Shown here piece by piece: positions 43,825 through 53,783 of a DNA stretch of 64,000 nt (its first letter is position 1; every line of letters begins with the position of its first letter). The notes under the pieces are model-generated. The model did not search any database. It saw only the letters and a list, made by a program, of their open reading frames with translations, and had not been told where the DNA came from. Both the position numbers and the translations under genes were made by a program. The DNA is taken from assembly GCF_901827175.1 (NCBI RefSeq), contig NZ_LR594662.1:5270001-5334000 (forward strand). Reading direction: 5' to 3'. The DNA comes from Variovorax sp. RA8. GTDB taxonomy: Bacteria; Pseudomonadota; Gammaproteobacteria; Burkholderiales; Burkholderiaceae_C.

Positions 43825-45318
43825 ATGTTGAAACGCCGCACCCTCCTGACCACCGCCGCCCTTGCCACCGTGCCACTCGCCCTGCCGCAGGCGGTGCTGG
43901 CCCAGGGGCGCAAGGACGCGTTGGTGATTGGCATGACGCTCGAGCCGCCAGGCCTGGACCCGACCACCGGCGCGGCGTCCGCCATCGCCGAGATCACCCA
44001 CTACAACATCTACGAGACACTCACCAAGATCAACTCCGACGGCAAGGTCACGCCGCTCCTGGCCGAGAGCTGGGAGGTCTCGCCCGACCTCAGGACCTAC
44101 ACCTTCAAGCTGCGCCGCGGCGTGAAGTTCCAGAATGGCGAGCCGTTCAATGCGCAGGCCGTCAAGTTCTCGTTCGATCGCGCCGGCGCCGAGAAGAGCA
44201 CGAACAAGGACAAGCGCACCTTTGCCAACCTGAGCACGCAGGTGGTCGACGACAACACCGTGGTGCTGATCAACAAGGAGATCGACCCCGATCTGCCCTT
44301 TCTGCTGGGCCAGGCGACCGCCATCATCGTCGAGCCCAAGAGCGTGGACACCAATGCCACGAAGCCCGTCGGCACCGGCCCCTACAAGCTCGACAGCTGG
44401 GCCAAGGGCTCCTCGGTCGTGCTGAGCAAGTGGGACGGCTATCGCAATCCGGGCGAGGCCAAGCTCCGGCGTGTCACTTTCCGGTTCATCTCCGACACCG
44501 CCGCGCAGGCGGCAGCGCTGATGGCCGGCGATGTCGACGTGTTCAAGCCCATCGGCACGCGCGCGGTGGCCCAGTTCAAGAACAATCCGCAGTTCCAGGT
44601 CATCCAGGGCGGCTCGCGCGCCAAGACCATCCTGGCGATCAACAGCAGGAGGAAGCCGCTCGACGACGTGCGCGTGCGCCGCGCCATCCTCGCCGCGATC
44701 GACCGCAAGGCGGTGATCGAGGGCGCCGCGGACGGCTTCGGCACGCCCATCGGGAGCCACTACGTGCCCGGCGCGCCCGGCTACGTGGACACCACGGCCA
44801 TCAACCCCTACGACGTGGAGAAGGCCAAGAAGCTCCTGGCCGAAGCCGGCGTGAAAACGCCGCTCGAACTCACGATGACGCTGCCGCCGCCGCCCTATGC
44901 GCGCCAAGGCGGCGAAGTGATCGCGGCCGAGTTGGCCAAGATCGGCATCAACGTGAAGATCCAGAACGTCGAATGGGCCCAATGGCTCAGCAACACCTAC
45001 GGTGGTGCGCACGACTACGATCTCACCATCGTGTCGCACGTCGAACCCTTCGACCTGGGCAACTATGCCAAGCCGGACTACTACTGGGGCTACGACTCCA
45101 AGGAGTTCACGGCGCTCTACGCAAAGATCAAGGCCACCGCCAACGAAGCCGAGCGCAACAAGCTCCTGGGAGAGGCGCAGAAGCTGCTGGCCACCGATGC
45201 AGCGAACGGGTTCCTCTACCAGCCCCAATTCCCCGCCGTTGCCAAGAAGGGCGTCAAGGGGCTTTGGAAGGAGATCCCGATCTTCGTCAACGACCTCTCG
45301 GCGCTGTCCTGGTCGTGA
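43825..45318 (+). CDS. Periplasmic peptide-type solute-binding protein
   Basis: The protein is about 497 aa with a signal peptide (K-R-R-T-L-L-T-T-A-A, cleavage near V-L-A-Q). The SBP_bac_5 fold shows in L-E-P-P-G-L-D-P-T and the central L-A-E-S-W-E-V-S-P-D-L-R-T-Y-T-F. It captures the ligand for the DppBCDF-type importer just upstream. I prefer the ATG at 43825 over 43807 because the signal peptide then starts normally. It is unusual in being placed after the ATPases. Confidence 0.9.
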   Translation: MLKRRTLLTTAALATVPLALPQAVLAQGRKDALVIGMTLEPPGLDPTTGAASAIAEITHYNIYETLTKINSDGKVTPLLAESWEVSPDLRTYTFKLRRGVKFQNGEPFNAQAVKFSFDRAGAEKSTNKDKRTFANLSTQVVDDNTVVLINKEIDPDLPFLLGQATAIIVEPKSVDTNATKPVGTGPYKLDSWAKGSSVVLSKWDGYRNPGEAKLRRVTFRFISDTAAQAAALMAGDVDVFKPIGTRAVAQFKNNPQFQVIQGGSRAKTILAINSRRKPLDDVRVRRAILAAIDRKAVIEGAADGFGTPIGSHYVPGAPGYVDTTAINPYDVEKAKKLLAEAGVKTPLELTMTLPPPPYARQGGEVIAAELAKIGINVKIQNVEWAQWLSNTYGGAHDYDLTIVSHVEPFDLGNYAKPDYYWGYDSKEFTALYAKIKATANEAERNKLLGEAQKLLATDAANGFLYQPQFPAVAKKGVKGLWKEIPIFVNDLSALSWS

Positions 45319-45320
45319 GC

Positions 45321-46721
45321 ATGCCGCTGAACGACCTGTCGGCCCACGAACTGGTCGGCGCCTATCGGAAGGGCAGCCTCTCCCCGGTCGAGGTCACGCA
45401 GGCCGTGCTCGACCACATCGCGCGCTGGGAGCCGAAGCTGCAGGCCACCTGGCTGCTGCGTCCCGAGTCCGCGCTCGAGCAGGCGCGCGCCTCCGAGGCA
45501 CGCTGGAAGCACGGCGAGCCGCTGGGCCCGCTCGACGGCGTGCCGACCACCATCAAGGAGAACATCGCCACCCGGGGCGACCCGATGCCCGCGGGCACGG
45601 CCGCCGTCGAGTTGCGGCCCGCCGTGGCGGACGCTCCGCCGGCCGCCCGGCTGAAGGAAGCGGGCGCGGTGATCGTGTCCAAGACCACGATGCCCGACTA
45701 CGGGATGCTGTCCTCCGGCCTCTCGAGCTTCCATGCGCTGGCGCGCAATCCCTGGGACCTGACGAAGACGCCAGGCGGCTCGAGCGCCGGCGCTGGCGCC
45801 GCCGCAGCGGCCGGCTACGGCCCGCTGCACATCGGCACCGACATCGGCGGGTCGCTCCGGCTGCCGGCCGGCTGGTGCGGCATCTTCACGCTCAAGCCCA
45901 GCCTGGGCCGCATTCCGATCGACCCCCCCTACATGGGCCGCGCCGCCGGGCCGATGACGCGCAGCGTCGCCGATGCCGCGCTCATGATGCAGGTGCTGGC
46001 CCAGCCCGACGCGCGCGACAGCATGAGCCTGCCGCCCCAGGACATCGCCTGGTCGTCCTTCGAGGTGGGCGCAGAGCATCTGCGCGGCCTGCGCATCGGC
46101 CTCCTGCTCGATGCGGGCTGCGGCCTGGCGGTCGATGCCGAGATCCGCGCCGCCGTCGAGGAGGCGGCGCGCCTGTTCGAGCGCGCCGGCGCCGCCATCG
46201 AGGTCCTGCAGCCGTTCATGTCGCAGGCCATGCTCGACGGGATGGACCACCTCTGGCGCATGCGCTCCCTGGTGGACATCAATGCCCTGCCCGCGGACCG
46301 GCGTGCCAGGGTGCTGCCCTACATCCGCGCATGGGCCGAGAGCGCGGCAGACTTCAGCGGCGAGCACGTATTCCGCGCGTTCAGCCAGTTCCATGTGACG
46401 CGCGTGGCGGCGGTGTCCGCCTGCGCGAAGTACGACTACGTGATCTCGCCCACCGCGCCGAACCTGCCCGCGGAGGCCGAACTGCCCTCGCCCACCAACG
46501 ACCCGCTGCGGCCGCTGGAGCACATCGGCTTCACCGTGCCCTTCAACATGTCCGAGCAGCCGGCCGCCTCGATCAACTGCGGCTACAGCCGCAGCGGCCT
46601 GCCGATCGGCCTGCAGATCGCGGGGCAACGCTTCGACGACCTGGGCGTGCTCAAGATCTCGCGCGCCTTCGAGCTGATCCGCGGCCCGCAACGGCCCTGG
46701 CCACGGCCGCCTGGCGCCTGA
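45321..46721 (+). CDS. Amidase signature family enzyme
   Basis: The 466-aa protein shows the Ser-cisSer-Lys triad: lysine in T-T-I-K-E-N-I (near residue 80), then the Gly/Ser-rich G-G-S-S-A-G-A-G-A-A and the nucleophile region G-T-D-I-G-G-S-L-R-L-P-A. It hydrolyses an amide, probably of the compound imported by the upstream transporter (inference from being 3 bp downstream in the same operon). No signal peptide, so cytoplasmic. Confidence 0.93.
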   Translation: MPLNDLSAHELVGAYRKGSLSPVEVTQAVLDHIARWEPKLQATWLLRPESALEQARASEARWKHGEPLGPLDGVPTTIKENIATRGDPMPAGTAAVELRPAVADAPPAARLKEAGAVIVSKTTMPDYGMLSSGLSSFHALARNPWDLTKTPGGSSAGAGAAAAAGYGPLHIGTDIGGSLRLPAGWCGIFTLKPSLGRIPIDPPYMGRAAGPMTRSVADAALMMQVLAQPDARDSMSLPPQDIAWSSFEVGAEHLRGLRIGLLLDAGCGLAVDAEIRAAVEEAARLFERAGAAIEVLQPFMSQAMLDGMDHLWRMRSLVDINALPADRRARVLPYIRAWAESAADFSGEHVFRAFSQFHVTRVAAVSACAKYDYVISPTAPNLPAEAELPSPTNDPLRPLEHIGFTVPFNMSEQPAASINCGYSRSGLPIGLQIAGQRFDDLGVLKISRAFELIRGPQRPWPRPPGA

Positions 46722-46735
46722 CTCGCGCTCGCCCC

Positions 46736-47614
46736 TCAGACGAGGTGGGAGGCCAGCAGTTCGCGTGCCCGCGTCACGAACTCGGTTTCGCCGCGCCGCG
46801 GCGGCAGGAAATGGAAGGCCACGCGCGGCAGCGCCGGTAGCCCGTGCGGCGGCGTCAGGCGCGCCACGCCCTCGCACAGGGAAGATTCATTGAGGCAGGC
46901 GACGCCCAGTCCCGCCGCCAGGGCCGACTGAAGACCCGCGACGCCCGAGGCGACATGCGCCACCGCGAAGGGCACGCGCCGCTGCTTCAGCAGCTTGACC
47001 GTGAACTGGTGCAGCGAGCAGGTGTCGGGCAGCACCAGCAGCCGCAGCGGCTCGCCGCGCGCAACGCGCAGGCCGGTCGCACCCATCCAGGCGAGCGATT
47101 CGCGGCGCAGGGCCGGTGCGTTCGAGGCGGGCGTGCCGCCTTGCCCTGCGATGCGCATCGACAGGCCCACGTCGAACTGCCCCTGCGCGTAGCCCGCCTC
47201 GATCGCGCCGATCTTCATGACGCTCACGTGCAGCCGCACCTGCGGGTAGCGCTCGCCGAGCCGGCCCAGCAGCCGCGCCAGCTCGCCCGGCCTGAAGTAG
47301 TCGGTCACCGCGAGGCGAAGCTCCCCATGGAGCGTTTCACCGCGAAGGTCGCGCAGGGCCTCGTCCGCGAGCGCCAGCAGGCGCTGCGCATGCCCCAGCA
47401 GCCGCGTGCCCGCGACGGTGGGCGCCACGCCGGCCTTGCTGCGCGTCAGCAGCGGCTGGCCGGTGCGCTCCTCCAGCTTGCGCATCTGCTCGCTGACGGC
47501 CGATTGCGACAGGAACACCTGCGGCGCGGCGGAGGTCAGGCTGCCCGCCTCTACGACGGCGACGAAGGTCCTGAGCTGCTCCAGGTCGAAGGTCTGCATG
47601 GCAACATCCATCAA
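46736..47614 (-). CDS. LysR-family transcriptional regulator
   Basis: The 292-aa protein has an N-terminal HTH (L-E-Q-L-R-T-F-V-A-V-V-E-A-G-S-L-T...S-Q-S-A-V-S-E-Q-M-R-K-L-E) and a C-terminal ligand-binding domain. It ends convergently with the transporter-amidase operon and is divergent from the tautomerase gene, so either could be its target. Alternative starts at 47611 and 47599 (M-Q-T-F-D-L-E-Q-L) are possible. Confidence 0.92.
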   Translation of the reverse strand: MMDVAMQTFDLEQLRTFVAVVEAGSLTSAAPQVFLSQSAVSEQMRKLEERTGQPLLTRSKAGVAPTVAGTRLLGHAQRLLALADEALRDLRGETLHGELRLAVTDYFRPGELARLLGRLGERYPQVRLHVSVMKIGAIEAGYAQGQFDVGLSMRIAGQGGTPASNAPALRRESLAWMGATGLRVARGEPLRLLVLPDTCSLHQFTVKLLKQRRVPFAVAHVASGVAGLQSALAAGLGVACLNESSLCEGVARLTPPHGLPALPRVAFHFLPPRRGETEFVTRARELLASHLV

Positions 47615-47622
47615 GGAAACGA

Positions 47623-47636
47623 ATGATATCCATCAT
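47623..47636. promoter_or_regulatory. Candidate LysR operator
   Basis: The inverted repeat ATGAT-ATCC-ATCAT lies in the AT-rich divergent spacer between the LysR and tautomerase genes, where autoregulatory LysR sites normally lie. Confidence 0.35.
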
Positions 47637-47705
47637 ATCTTCCCGCTTTTCCGATGGCACGAGCTTTCCCACAATGAAGCCTCGACGATTCGAAAGGAAA
47701 ACACC

Positions 47706-48104
47706 ATGCCTCATATCGTGATTCATCTCTCCGGCCAGCCCGATGCACAGCTCACGCGCCGCACCGTGGACACGGTGGCCGAGCTGACCCAGAGCGTGCT
47801 GGGCAAGAAGCTGCCGGTGATCGCCACCACCGTGCAATACATCGCCGACGATGCCTGGTTCATCGGCGGGCGATCCCTGGCCGAGCTCGGCAAGTCGGCC
47901 TTCCACCTGGACATCAGCATCACCGACGAGACCAACACCAAGGCGGAGAAGGCGCGCTACCTGCGCGAGATCTACGGCGCCATGGCGGCGCTGCGGAAGA
48001 ACCTGCACGAGGTGTCGTACGTGCATCTGATCGATGCGCGCGCTGCAGCCTACGGCTACGGCGGGCTCACGCAGGAGTACCGCCATCAGCAGGCCGGGGT
48101 CTAG
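47706..48104 (+). CDS. Tautomerase superfamily protein
   Basis: The 132-aa protein begins Met-Pro-His; Pro1 is the catalytic base of this superfamily once Met is removed. Its length fits the fused-subunit (cis-CaaD/MSAD-like) group rather than the 62-aa 4-oxalocrotonate tautomerases. The start has AAAGGAAA upstream. The substrate is unknown. The divergent LysR gene is its likely regulator. Confidence 0.88.
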   Translation: MPHIVIHLSGQPDAQLTRRTVDTVAELTQSVLGKKLPVIATTVQYIADDAWFIGGRSLAELGKSAFHLDISITDETNTKAEKARYLREIYGAMAALRKNLHEVSYVHLIDARAAAYGYGGLTQEYRHQQAGV

Positions 48105-48157
48105 GCGATCCAGTCTGGCGGGGCACGTGCACGTTGCACGCCCGCTTCCGCAGGCGC

Positions 48158-48685
48158 TCACCCGAGCAACTCGAGCACCCGGCCTTCGCCCACGAACGAT
48201 TCGGCCACCAGCATCCGGAATGCCTTGTCGCGCTGGAAGCGCTGTAGTGCGATCGCCGGTCTCATGAACTCGACCTGGAACGTTTGCGCCGTTCCGCGCC
48301 TGAACGCTTGCCCCGGCGCCACGATCCAGCGCGCCGAAAAGCCCTCGTTGTCCACCACGAGGACGCAGCGATGCTCGCCTTCGAGGACTGGCGAGTCTTC
48401 GGACGGCAGTTGGGGCATGCGCATCGTGAACTCGACGAGGGCATGGGGGTGGAAAGCGCTGCCCGACTCGAAACCCGCCGGCTCGACAGCCACCGGGCGC
48501 CGCACCTTGGCAATGAGCCACGCGATGACGTTGCCGATGATCGGCAGCCACAGCAGCATCAACAAGGTGCCGACGTCGCGGGCCGTCGAACCCGGCTCGG
48601 ACAGCTGTCGCAACAGTGCACCACCCAGGGCCACGCACAGCAGCGCGATGACGATGAACCTGCGCTTGGCCTGGATGCCCGTCAT
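48158..48685 (-). CDS. Hypothetical membrane protein
   Basis: The protein is about 175 aa with two predicted N-terminal membrane helices (F-I-V-I-A-L-L-C-V-A-L-G-G-A-L and L-L-M-L-L-W-L-P-I-I-G-N-V-I). A soluble C-terminal domain of about 110 residues of no recognised family follows. The start is the ATG at 48685; a longer Arg-rich frame to 48820 is less likely. It stands alone between the tautomerase and TPR genes. Confidence 0.6.
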   Translation of the reverse strand: MTGIQAKRRFIVIALLCVALGGALLRQLSEPGSTARDVGTLLMLLWLPIIGNVIAWLIAKVRRPVAVEPAGFESGSAFHPHALVEFTMRMPQLPSEDSPVLEGEHRCVLVVDNEGFSARWIVAPGQAFRRGTAQTFQVEFMRPAIALQRFQRDKAFRMLVAESFVGEGRVLELLG

Positions 48686-48879
48686 GACGCCGTGCTGCTC
48701 ACGTCTTCGGTCCCCCCATTGCGATGGCCGGGCCTTGCGGGAAGCCGGTCGGCCCCCTTTCCTTCGATGTGCGGCAGGAATGTCTTTTTCATGGGTGATC
48801 GTAGCGCGTCGATGCCACACGCGGCCGCAGGAGTGAGCGGCTCACAGGCAAGGAGCAGATCCTGGGCAAAAATGCGCCC

Positions 48880-50253
48880 ATGCAAGACAGCCTGGGCAAC
48901 CCCATCACCGTGACCGACCCTGCCGGCCTGCGCGCGGTCAACGACTTCGTCGAGGGCTTCATCGCCTGCGAGGCGCGCGCGGCCGACGTGCTGGCGGCCG
49001 CGCAGGACGACAGCCCTCTCGTGCAGGCCTACTGCGCGACGCTGCACCTGTTCGCCGAATCGCGCGATGCCGTGCCCAATGCGCGCCCCTTCCTCGAACG
49101 CGCGCGGGCCGGCGCCTCCCACGCCAGCCCGCGCGAGCGGCGCTACATCGAAGCCGTCTCGGCCTGGGCCGAGGGCGACATCGCGCGCGCCATCGCCTTG
49201 CACCACGAGCAGGCCCGCGAGCATCCGCGCGACCTGGCCTCGCTCAAGCTGGGGCAGTACCACTGCTTCAACATCGGCGACTGCCCCGGCATGCTGCGGC
49301 TCGCGCTGGCGGCGCTGCCGGCCGCGACCGATGTGCCCTACCTGCACGGCATGGCAGCCTTCGGCTACGAGCAATGCCACCTGCTGCGCGAAGCCGAAGC
49401 CAGCGCACGCCGCGCGATCGCGATGGAGCGCAAGGAACCCTGGGCCCACCATGCGCTCGGGCATGTGATGCTGACCGAGGGTCGGCTCGCCGAGGGTCTG
49501 GACTTCATGCGTGGCGTGAGCGACAGCTGGGTCGGGCTGAACTCCTTCATGGTCACGCACAACTGGTGGCATGTGGCGCTGTTCCTGATCGACCTGGGCC
49601 GCGATGCCGAGGCGCTCGCCGTCTACGACGAGCAGGTGTGGGGCGTGGCCAAGGACTACGCGCAGGACCAGATCGGCGCCGTGTCGCTGCTCGCGCGCCT
49701 CGCGCTCGCCGATATCGACGTGGGCGAGCGCTGGCAGGCGCTGGCCGGCTATCTGACGCCGCGGCTCGACGACCATGTGCTGCCCTTCCTCGACCTGCAG
49801 TACCTCTACGGCCTGGCGCGCGCCGGCCGGCCCGAGGCCGAGCGCCTGCTGCACAACATCGAAATCTTCGCGCCGCGGGCCGCGCCTTCGACGCGAGCCG
49901 CCTGGCAGCGCGTGGCGGTACCCGCCGCCCGTGGCCTGCTGGCCCATGCGCGAGGCGACGCCGCCGGCGCCGTCGAGGGGCTGGGCCAAGCGCTGCCGCG
50001 CCTGGTGGAAATCGGCGGCAGCCATGCGCAGCGTGACCTCTTCGAGCAGTTGTACCTCGACGCCCTGATCGCCACCGGAACCGCAGCGGCGCTGGCGAGC
50101 GCCCAGGGTCTTCTGCAGCAGCAGGTCAACGCCCAGCCGGAATCCCGGCGCCTGCGGCGCCAGGCCGACAAGGTCTACGCATCGCTGGGACTGCCGCAAC
50201 TGGCGTCCAACGCCATCAGCGAATCACCCAGGCAGTCCTTCCATGCCCAATGA
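48880..50253 (+). CDS. Tetratricopeptide repeat protein (TTC38-like)
   Basis: The 457-aa protein is helical throughout. It contains the TTC38-type core: H-G-M-A-A-F-G-Y-E-Q, W-A-H-H-A-L-G-H-V near residue 190 and T-H-N-W-W-H-V-A-L-F. It is cytoplasmic, with no signal peptide. The bacterial role is unknown; a ligand-binding scaffold is the general view. It is convergent with the SPW-repeat gene. Confidence 0.85.
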   Translation: MQDSLGNPITVTDPAGLRAVNDFVEGFIACEARAADVLAAAQDDSPLVQAYCATLHLFAESRDAVPNARPFLERARAGASHASPRERRYIEAVSAWAEGDIARAIALHHEQAREHPRDLASLKLGQYHCFNIGDCPGMLRLALAALPAATDVPYLHGMAAFGYEQCHLLREAEASARRAIAMERKEPWAHHALGHVMLTEGRLAEGLDFMRGVSDSWVGLNSFMVTHNWWHVALFLIDLGRDAEALAVYDEQVWGVAKDYAQDQIGAVSLLARLALADIDVGERWQALAGYLTPRLDDHVLPFLDLQYLYGLARAGRPEAERLLHNIEIFAPRAAPSTRAAWQRVAVPAARGLLAHARGDAAGAVEGLGQALPRLVEIGGSHAQRDLFEQLYLDALIATGTAAALASAQGLLQQQVNAQPESRRLRRQADKVYASLGLPQLASNAISESPRQSFHAQ

Positions 50254-50267
50254 AATCCGGACCGCGC

Positions 50268-50630
50268 TCAGTGCGCGGCGCGATGCCACCAACGGCTGTA
50301 TTCCTCGTCGGTCAGCAAAGTCCACGCCGCCAGCACCAGCACCACCAGGCCCGTGATGACCGCGGTGAGCATCGCGTCGGCGTTGCCGTTGAAGCGCAGC
50401 ACCCAGGGCGACGCCATCAGCCACAGGCCGAGCGCCGCCTCGGTCCACTCCTCCCAGGCGCGGGGAAGCAGCATGGCGCCGAGCGCAGTGGCGATCAGCG
50501 CGATGCCGACGATCACCGCGTTGGGCATCGCGGCCGCCTCGCCGGCATAGCCCAGGATCCAGGGCGAAAGAAGCAGCCAGGCACCCAGCGCCCCGTTCAC
50601 CGGGTCTTGCCAATGTTTCAGTTGGAACAT
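50268..50630 (-). CDS. SPW-repeat membrane protein
   Basis: The 120-aa protein has four predicted membrane helices in two repeats, each containing the S-P-W motif (L-L-L-S-P-W-I-L-G-Y and L-M-A-S-P-W-V-L-R-F). SPW proteins are small integral membrane proteins of unknown function. The start is the ATG at 50630 with GGAGG-like purines upstream; a longer frame to 50786 is Arg-rich and unlikely. Confidence 0.88.
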   Translation of the reverse strand: MFQLKHWQDPVNGALGAWLLLSPWILGYAGEAAAMPNAVIVGIALIATALGAMLLPRAWEEWTEAALGLWLMASPWVLRFNGNADAMLTAVITGLVVLVLAAWTLLTDEEYSRWWHRAAH

Positions 50631-50713
50631 GGTTCGTACCTCCTGCCGGCTGGAACGCCGGTTCTTCTTGGAGCCTTGCACCCGTCGCAGGTTCCGGCCC
50701 TCCCGTTCCCAAA

Positions 50714-53700
50714 ATGGCCGCGAAAGGAGCATCATCGAGCCTAGGAACGCACGGTACGGGCTCAACAGCGAGGCAGTTCGTGGCAAGGCTCAAGACGGTC
50801 TTCTGGCTTGGCGCGGGGCTCGCCATGTTGGCCGCGCTCGTCGCCTTGACCGTGGACGAGTTCAAGACCTCCAGGCTGCAGTCGGCCTTTTGGCGCGACC
50901 TGGGACGCGATGCGCGCTTCAGCCTGGATGCCGGGCCCAGCGACGCCATCCGCTTCCCCCATTCCGGGCCCTACGACGAGCGGCTCGGCTACCGCCAGCT
51001 TCCGGAGTTCATCGAGCGCCTGCAGGCCCGCGGCTACGAGGTGACGCAGCAGGCCCGCATGTCGCCGCGGCTGGTCGAGCTGCACGAGCGCGGCCTCTAC
51101 GGCCCCTACCGCGAGAAGAACCAGGCCGGCCTGACGGTGCGCGACTGCCGCGCGCGGACCCTGTCGCAATCGCGCGTGCCCGAACGCGTGTACGAACGTT
51201 TCGAGGACGTGCCGCCGCTGCTGGTGGACGCCCTGCTCTTCGTCGAGGACCGCCACCTGCTGGACACGCAGCCGGCGCAGCGCAATCCCGCGGTCGACCC
51301 CGAGCGCTTCGCGAAGGCGACATTCGAGCAGTTGCACCGGGCGCTCGGTGCGCGGCAATCGGCCTCCGGCGGCAGCACGCTGGCCACCCAGATCGAGAAA
51401 TACCGCCACTCGCCCCAGGGCCGCACCCACTCGATCGGCGACAAGCTGCGGCAGATGGCATCGGCCTCGCTGCGCGCCTACCAGGACGGCGAAGACACGC
51501 AGGCGCGCAGGCGCCAGGTCGTGGTCGACTACCTGGACACCGTGCCGCTGGCCGCGCGGCCGGGATTCGGCGAGGTACATGGCCTCGGCGACGGCCTGTG
51601 GGCCTGGTACGGGCGCGACCTCGCCGAGGTCAACCGCCTGCTGGCCGACAACGCCGAGGGGGCCGCGCCGTCCGACGAGGCGCTGCGGCGCCAGGCCGAG
51701 GCCTTCAAGCAGGCGCTGTCGCTGATGGTCGCGCAGCGCCGGCCTTCGCAGCACCTGCTGGACAAGGGCGAGAGCCTGGGCCGGCTCACCGACAGCTACC
51801 TGCGGCTGATGGCCGACGCGGGCGTCATCGCGCCCTCCCTGCGAGACGCGGCATTGCAGGTCTCCCTGCAGAGGTCGGCCGCACGGCAGGCGACGCCTCG
51901 GCCCGACTTCGTCGAGCGCAAGGGGCTGAATGCCCTGCGCGGCGAGGTGTCCGCCTTGCTGGAGGTGCCGCGTGCCTACGACCTCGAGCGGCTCGATCTC
52001 GAGGTGGAAGGCAGTGTGGACAGCGACGCGCAGGCGATCGCCGCACGGGCGCTGGCCTCGTTGCGCACCCCGGCGGGCGCGAAGGCGGCAGGGCTGTACG
52101 GCCATCACCTGCTCGACCCCGGCGACGACCCGAGCCACCTGGTCTACAGCTTCACCCTCTACGAGCGCGGCGCACAGGCAAACCTGCCGCGCATCCAGGC
52201 CGACAACATCGACCAGCCCTTCGACGTGAACCAGGGCGCACGCCTGGACCTCGGCTCCACCGCCAAGCTGCGCACGCTGGTGAGCTACCTCGAACTGGTC
52301 GCCGAGCTGCACGCACGCTGGGCCGGGCGCGATGCATCCGGCGTCGCCGCGTGGACGCCGAGCAAGCGCGATCCGCTGGGCACCTGGGCGCGCGAATACC
52401 TGCTGCGTGCCGGCGACCGCAGCCTCGCCCCGATGCTGGAGGCGGCGATGCAGCGGCGCTACTCGGCAGGCGCGGGCGAGGCCTTCTTCACCGGCGGCGG
52501 CCTGCACAGCTTCAGCAATTTCGATCGCACGCGCGGCGGGCCGATGACCGTGCAGGAAGCCTTCAGGCACTCGGTCAACCTGGTGTTCATCCGCGTGATG
52601 CGCGACATCGTGCGCCACCGGATGTACGGCGACGAAGCCGTCGGGCGCCAGATGCTGGATGATCCGTCCGACCCGGGCCGGCGGGAGATGCTGGTCCTCT
52701 TCGCCGATCGCGAGGGCTCTGCCTATCTGACGCGCTTCCACCGGAAGTACAAGGGCAAGTCGCCCGCCGAGGCCGAAGCACTGCTGCTCAAGGGCGTGCA
52801 TCCATCGGCACCGCGTCTCGCGAGCGTGCTTTTCACCCTCCAACCCGAGGCCGACGAGGCGCGGCTCGACCAGTGGCTCACCCGCCGCCTCGGGCGCGGT
52901 GCAGGCCCGCCGCGCGCGCTGCGTGCGATGCACAACACGTATTCGAGCCTTTCGCTGGCCGACCGCGGCTACGTGGCGCGCGTGCATCCGCTGGAGCTGT
53001 GGCTAGTCGGCTACCTGCAGCGCCGTCCCGGCGCGACGCTCACCGAGGTGCTGGACGCGAGCGTGCAGGAACGGCAGGACGCCTACGCATGGCTCTTCAG
53101 GACGCGCCACAAGAGCGCACAGGACCGGCGCATCCGCGAGCTGCTCGAGCGCGATGCCTTCGCCCAGATCCATCGCTCATGGCAGCGCCTGGGCTATCCC
53201 TTCGCCTCGCTGACTCCCTCGTACGCCAGCGCGATCGGCGCCTCGGGCGACCGGCCGGCAGCGCTGGCCGAGTTGGTCGGCATCCTGGCGAACGACGGCT
53301 GGCGGTTGCCGCAGCAGCGGGTAGGCGCGCTGCACTTCGCGCGCGGCATGCCCTACGAGACGCGGCTCGAGCAGCGCGGCCCGGCCCCGCAACAGCTGTT
53401 GGCGCCGGAAGTGGCGCGGGTCGCACGTAGCGCATTGGCCGACGTGGTGAACAACGGGACCGCGCGGCGCCTCAAGGATGCCGTGCCGGATGCGACGGGG
53501 CGCCCCATCGAGCTCGCCGGCAAGACCGGCACCGGCGACCACCGCTACCAGGTCATCGGACGCGGCGGGCGTGTGATCGCGGAACGCAAGGTCGAACGCA
53601 CGGCCACCTTCGTCTTCACGCTCGGCGACCGCTATTTCGGCACGCTCGTGGCCTACGTGCGCGAGCCGTACGCAGGGCGCTACCGCTTCACCAGTGCGCT

Positions 53701-53782
53701 GCCGGTGCAGTTGCTCAAGTCGATGATGCCGCAGCTGCTTCCGGTTCTCCAGCGCGAGGGCTGCGCCACCGATCGCGGCTGA
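50714..53782 (+). CDS. Divergent class A penicillin-binding protein (GT51 plus transpeptidase)
   Basis: The 1,022-aa protein has a membrane anchor at about 27-48. The glycosyltransferase 51 domain has catalytic E-D-R-H-L-L (near 178) and G-G-S-T-L-A-T-Q-I-E-K (near 217). A transpeptidase domain follows with S-T-A-K (near 515) and K-T-G-T-G (near 937). It would polymerise and cross-link peptidoglycan. It is much larger than PBP1a/b and poorly conserved outside the motifs, so it is an accessory enzyme (PbpC/PBP1-like). The ATG at 50714 lies within the divergent spacer to the SPW gene. Confidence 0.85.
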   Translation: MAAKGASSSLGTHGTGSTARQFVARLKTVFWLGAGLAMLAALVALTVDEFKTSRLQSAFWRDLGRDARFSLDAGPSDAIRFPHSGPYDERLGYRQLPEFIERLQARGYEVTQQARMSPRLVELHERGLYGPYREKNQAGLTVRDCRARTLSQSRVPERVYERFEDVPPLLVDALLFVEDRHLLDTQPAQRNPAVDPERFAKATFEQLHRALGARQSASGGSTLATQIEKYRHSPQGRTHSIGDKLRQMASASLRAYQDGEDTQARRRQVVVDYLDTVPLAARPGFGEVHGLGDGLWAWYGRDLAEVNRLLADNAEGAAPSDEALRRQAEAFKQALSLMVAQRRPSQHLLDKGESLGRLTDSYLRLMADAGVIAPSLRDAALQVSLQRSAARQATPRPDFVERKGLNALRGEVSALLEVPRAYDLERLDLEVEGSVDSDAQAIAARALASLRTPAGAKAAGLYGHHLLDPGDDPSHLVYSFTLYERGAQANLPRIQADNIDQPFDVNQGARLDLGSTAKLRTLVSYLELVAELHARWAGRDASGVAAWTPSKRDPLGTWAREYLLRAGDRSLAPMLEAAMQRRYSAGAGEAFFTGGGLHSFSNFDRTRGGPMTVQEAFRHSVNLVFIRVMRDIVRHRMYGDEAVGRQMLDDPSDPGRREMLVLFADREGSAYLTRFHRKYKGKSPAEAEALLLKGVHPSAPRLASVLFTLQPEADEARLDQWLTRRLGRGAGPPRALRAMHNTYSSLSLADRGYVARVHPLELWLVGYLQRRPGATLTEVLDASVQERQDAYAWLFRTRHKSAQDRRIRELLERDAFAQIHRSWQRLGYPFASLTPSYASAIGASGDRPAALAELVGILANDGWRLPQQRVGALHFARGMPYETRLEQRGPAPQQLLAPEVARVARSALADVVNNGTARRLKDAVPDATGRPIELAGKTGTGDHRYQVIGRGGRVIAERKVERTATFVFTLGDRYFGTLVAYVREPYAGRYRFTSALPVQLLKSMMPQLLPVLQREGCATDRG

Positions 53783-53783
53783 C

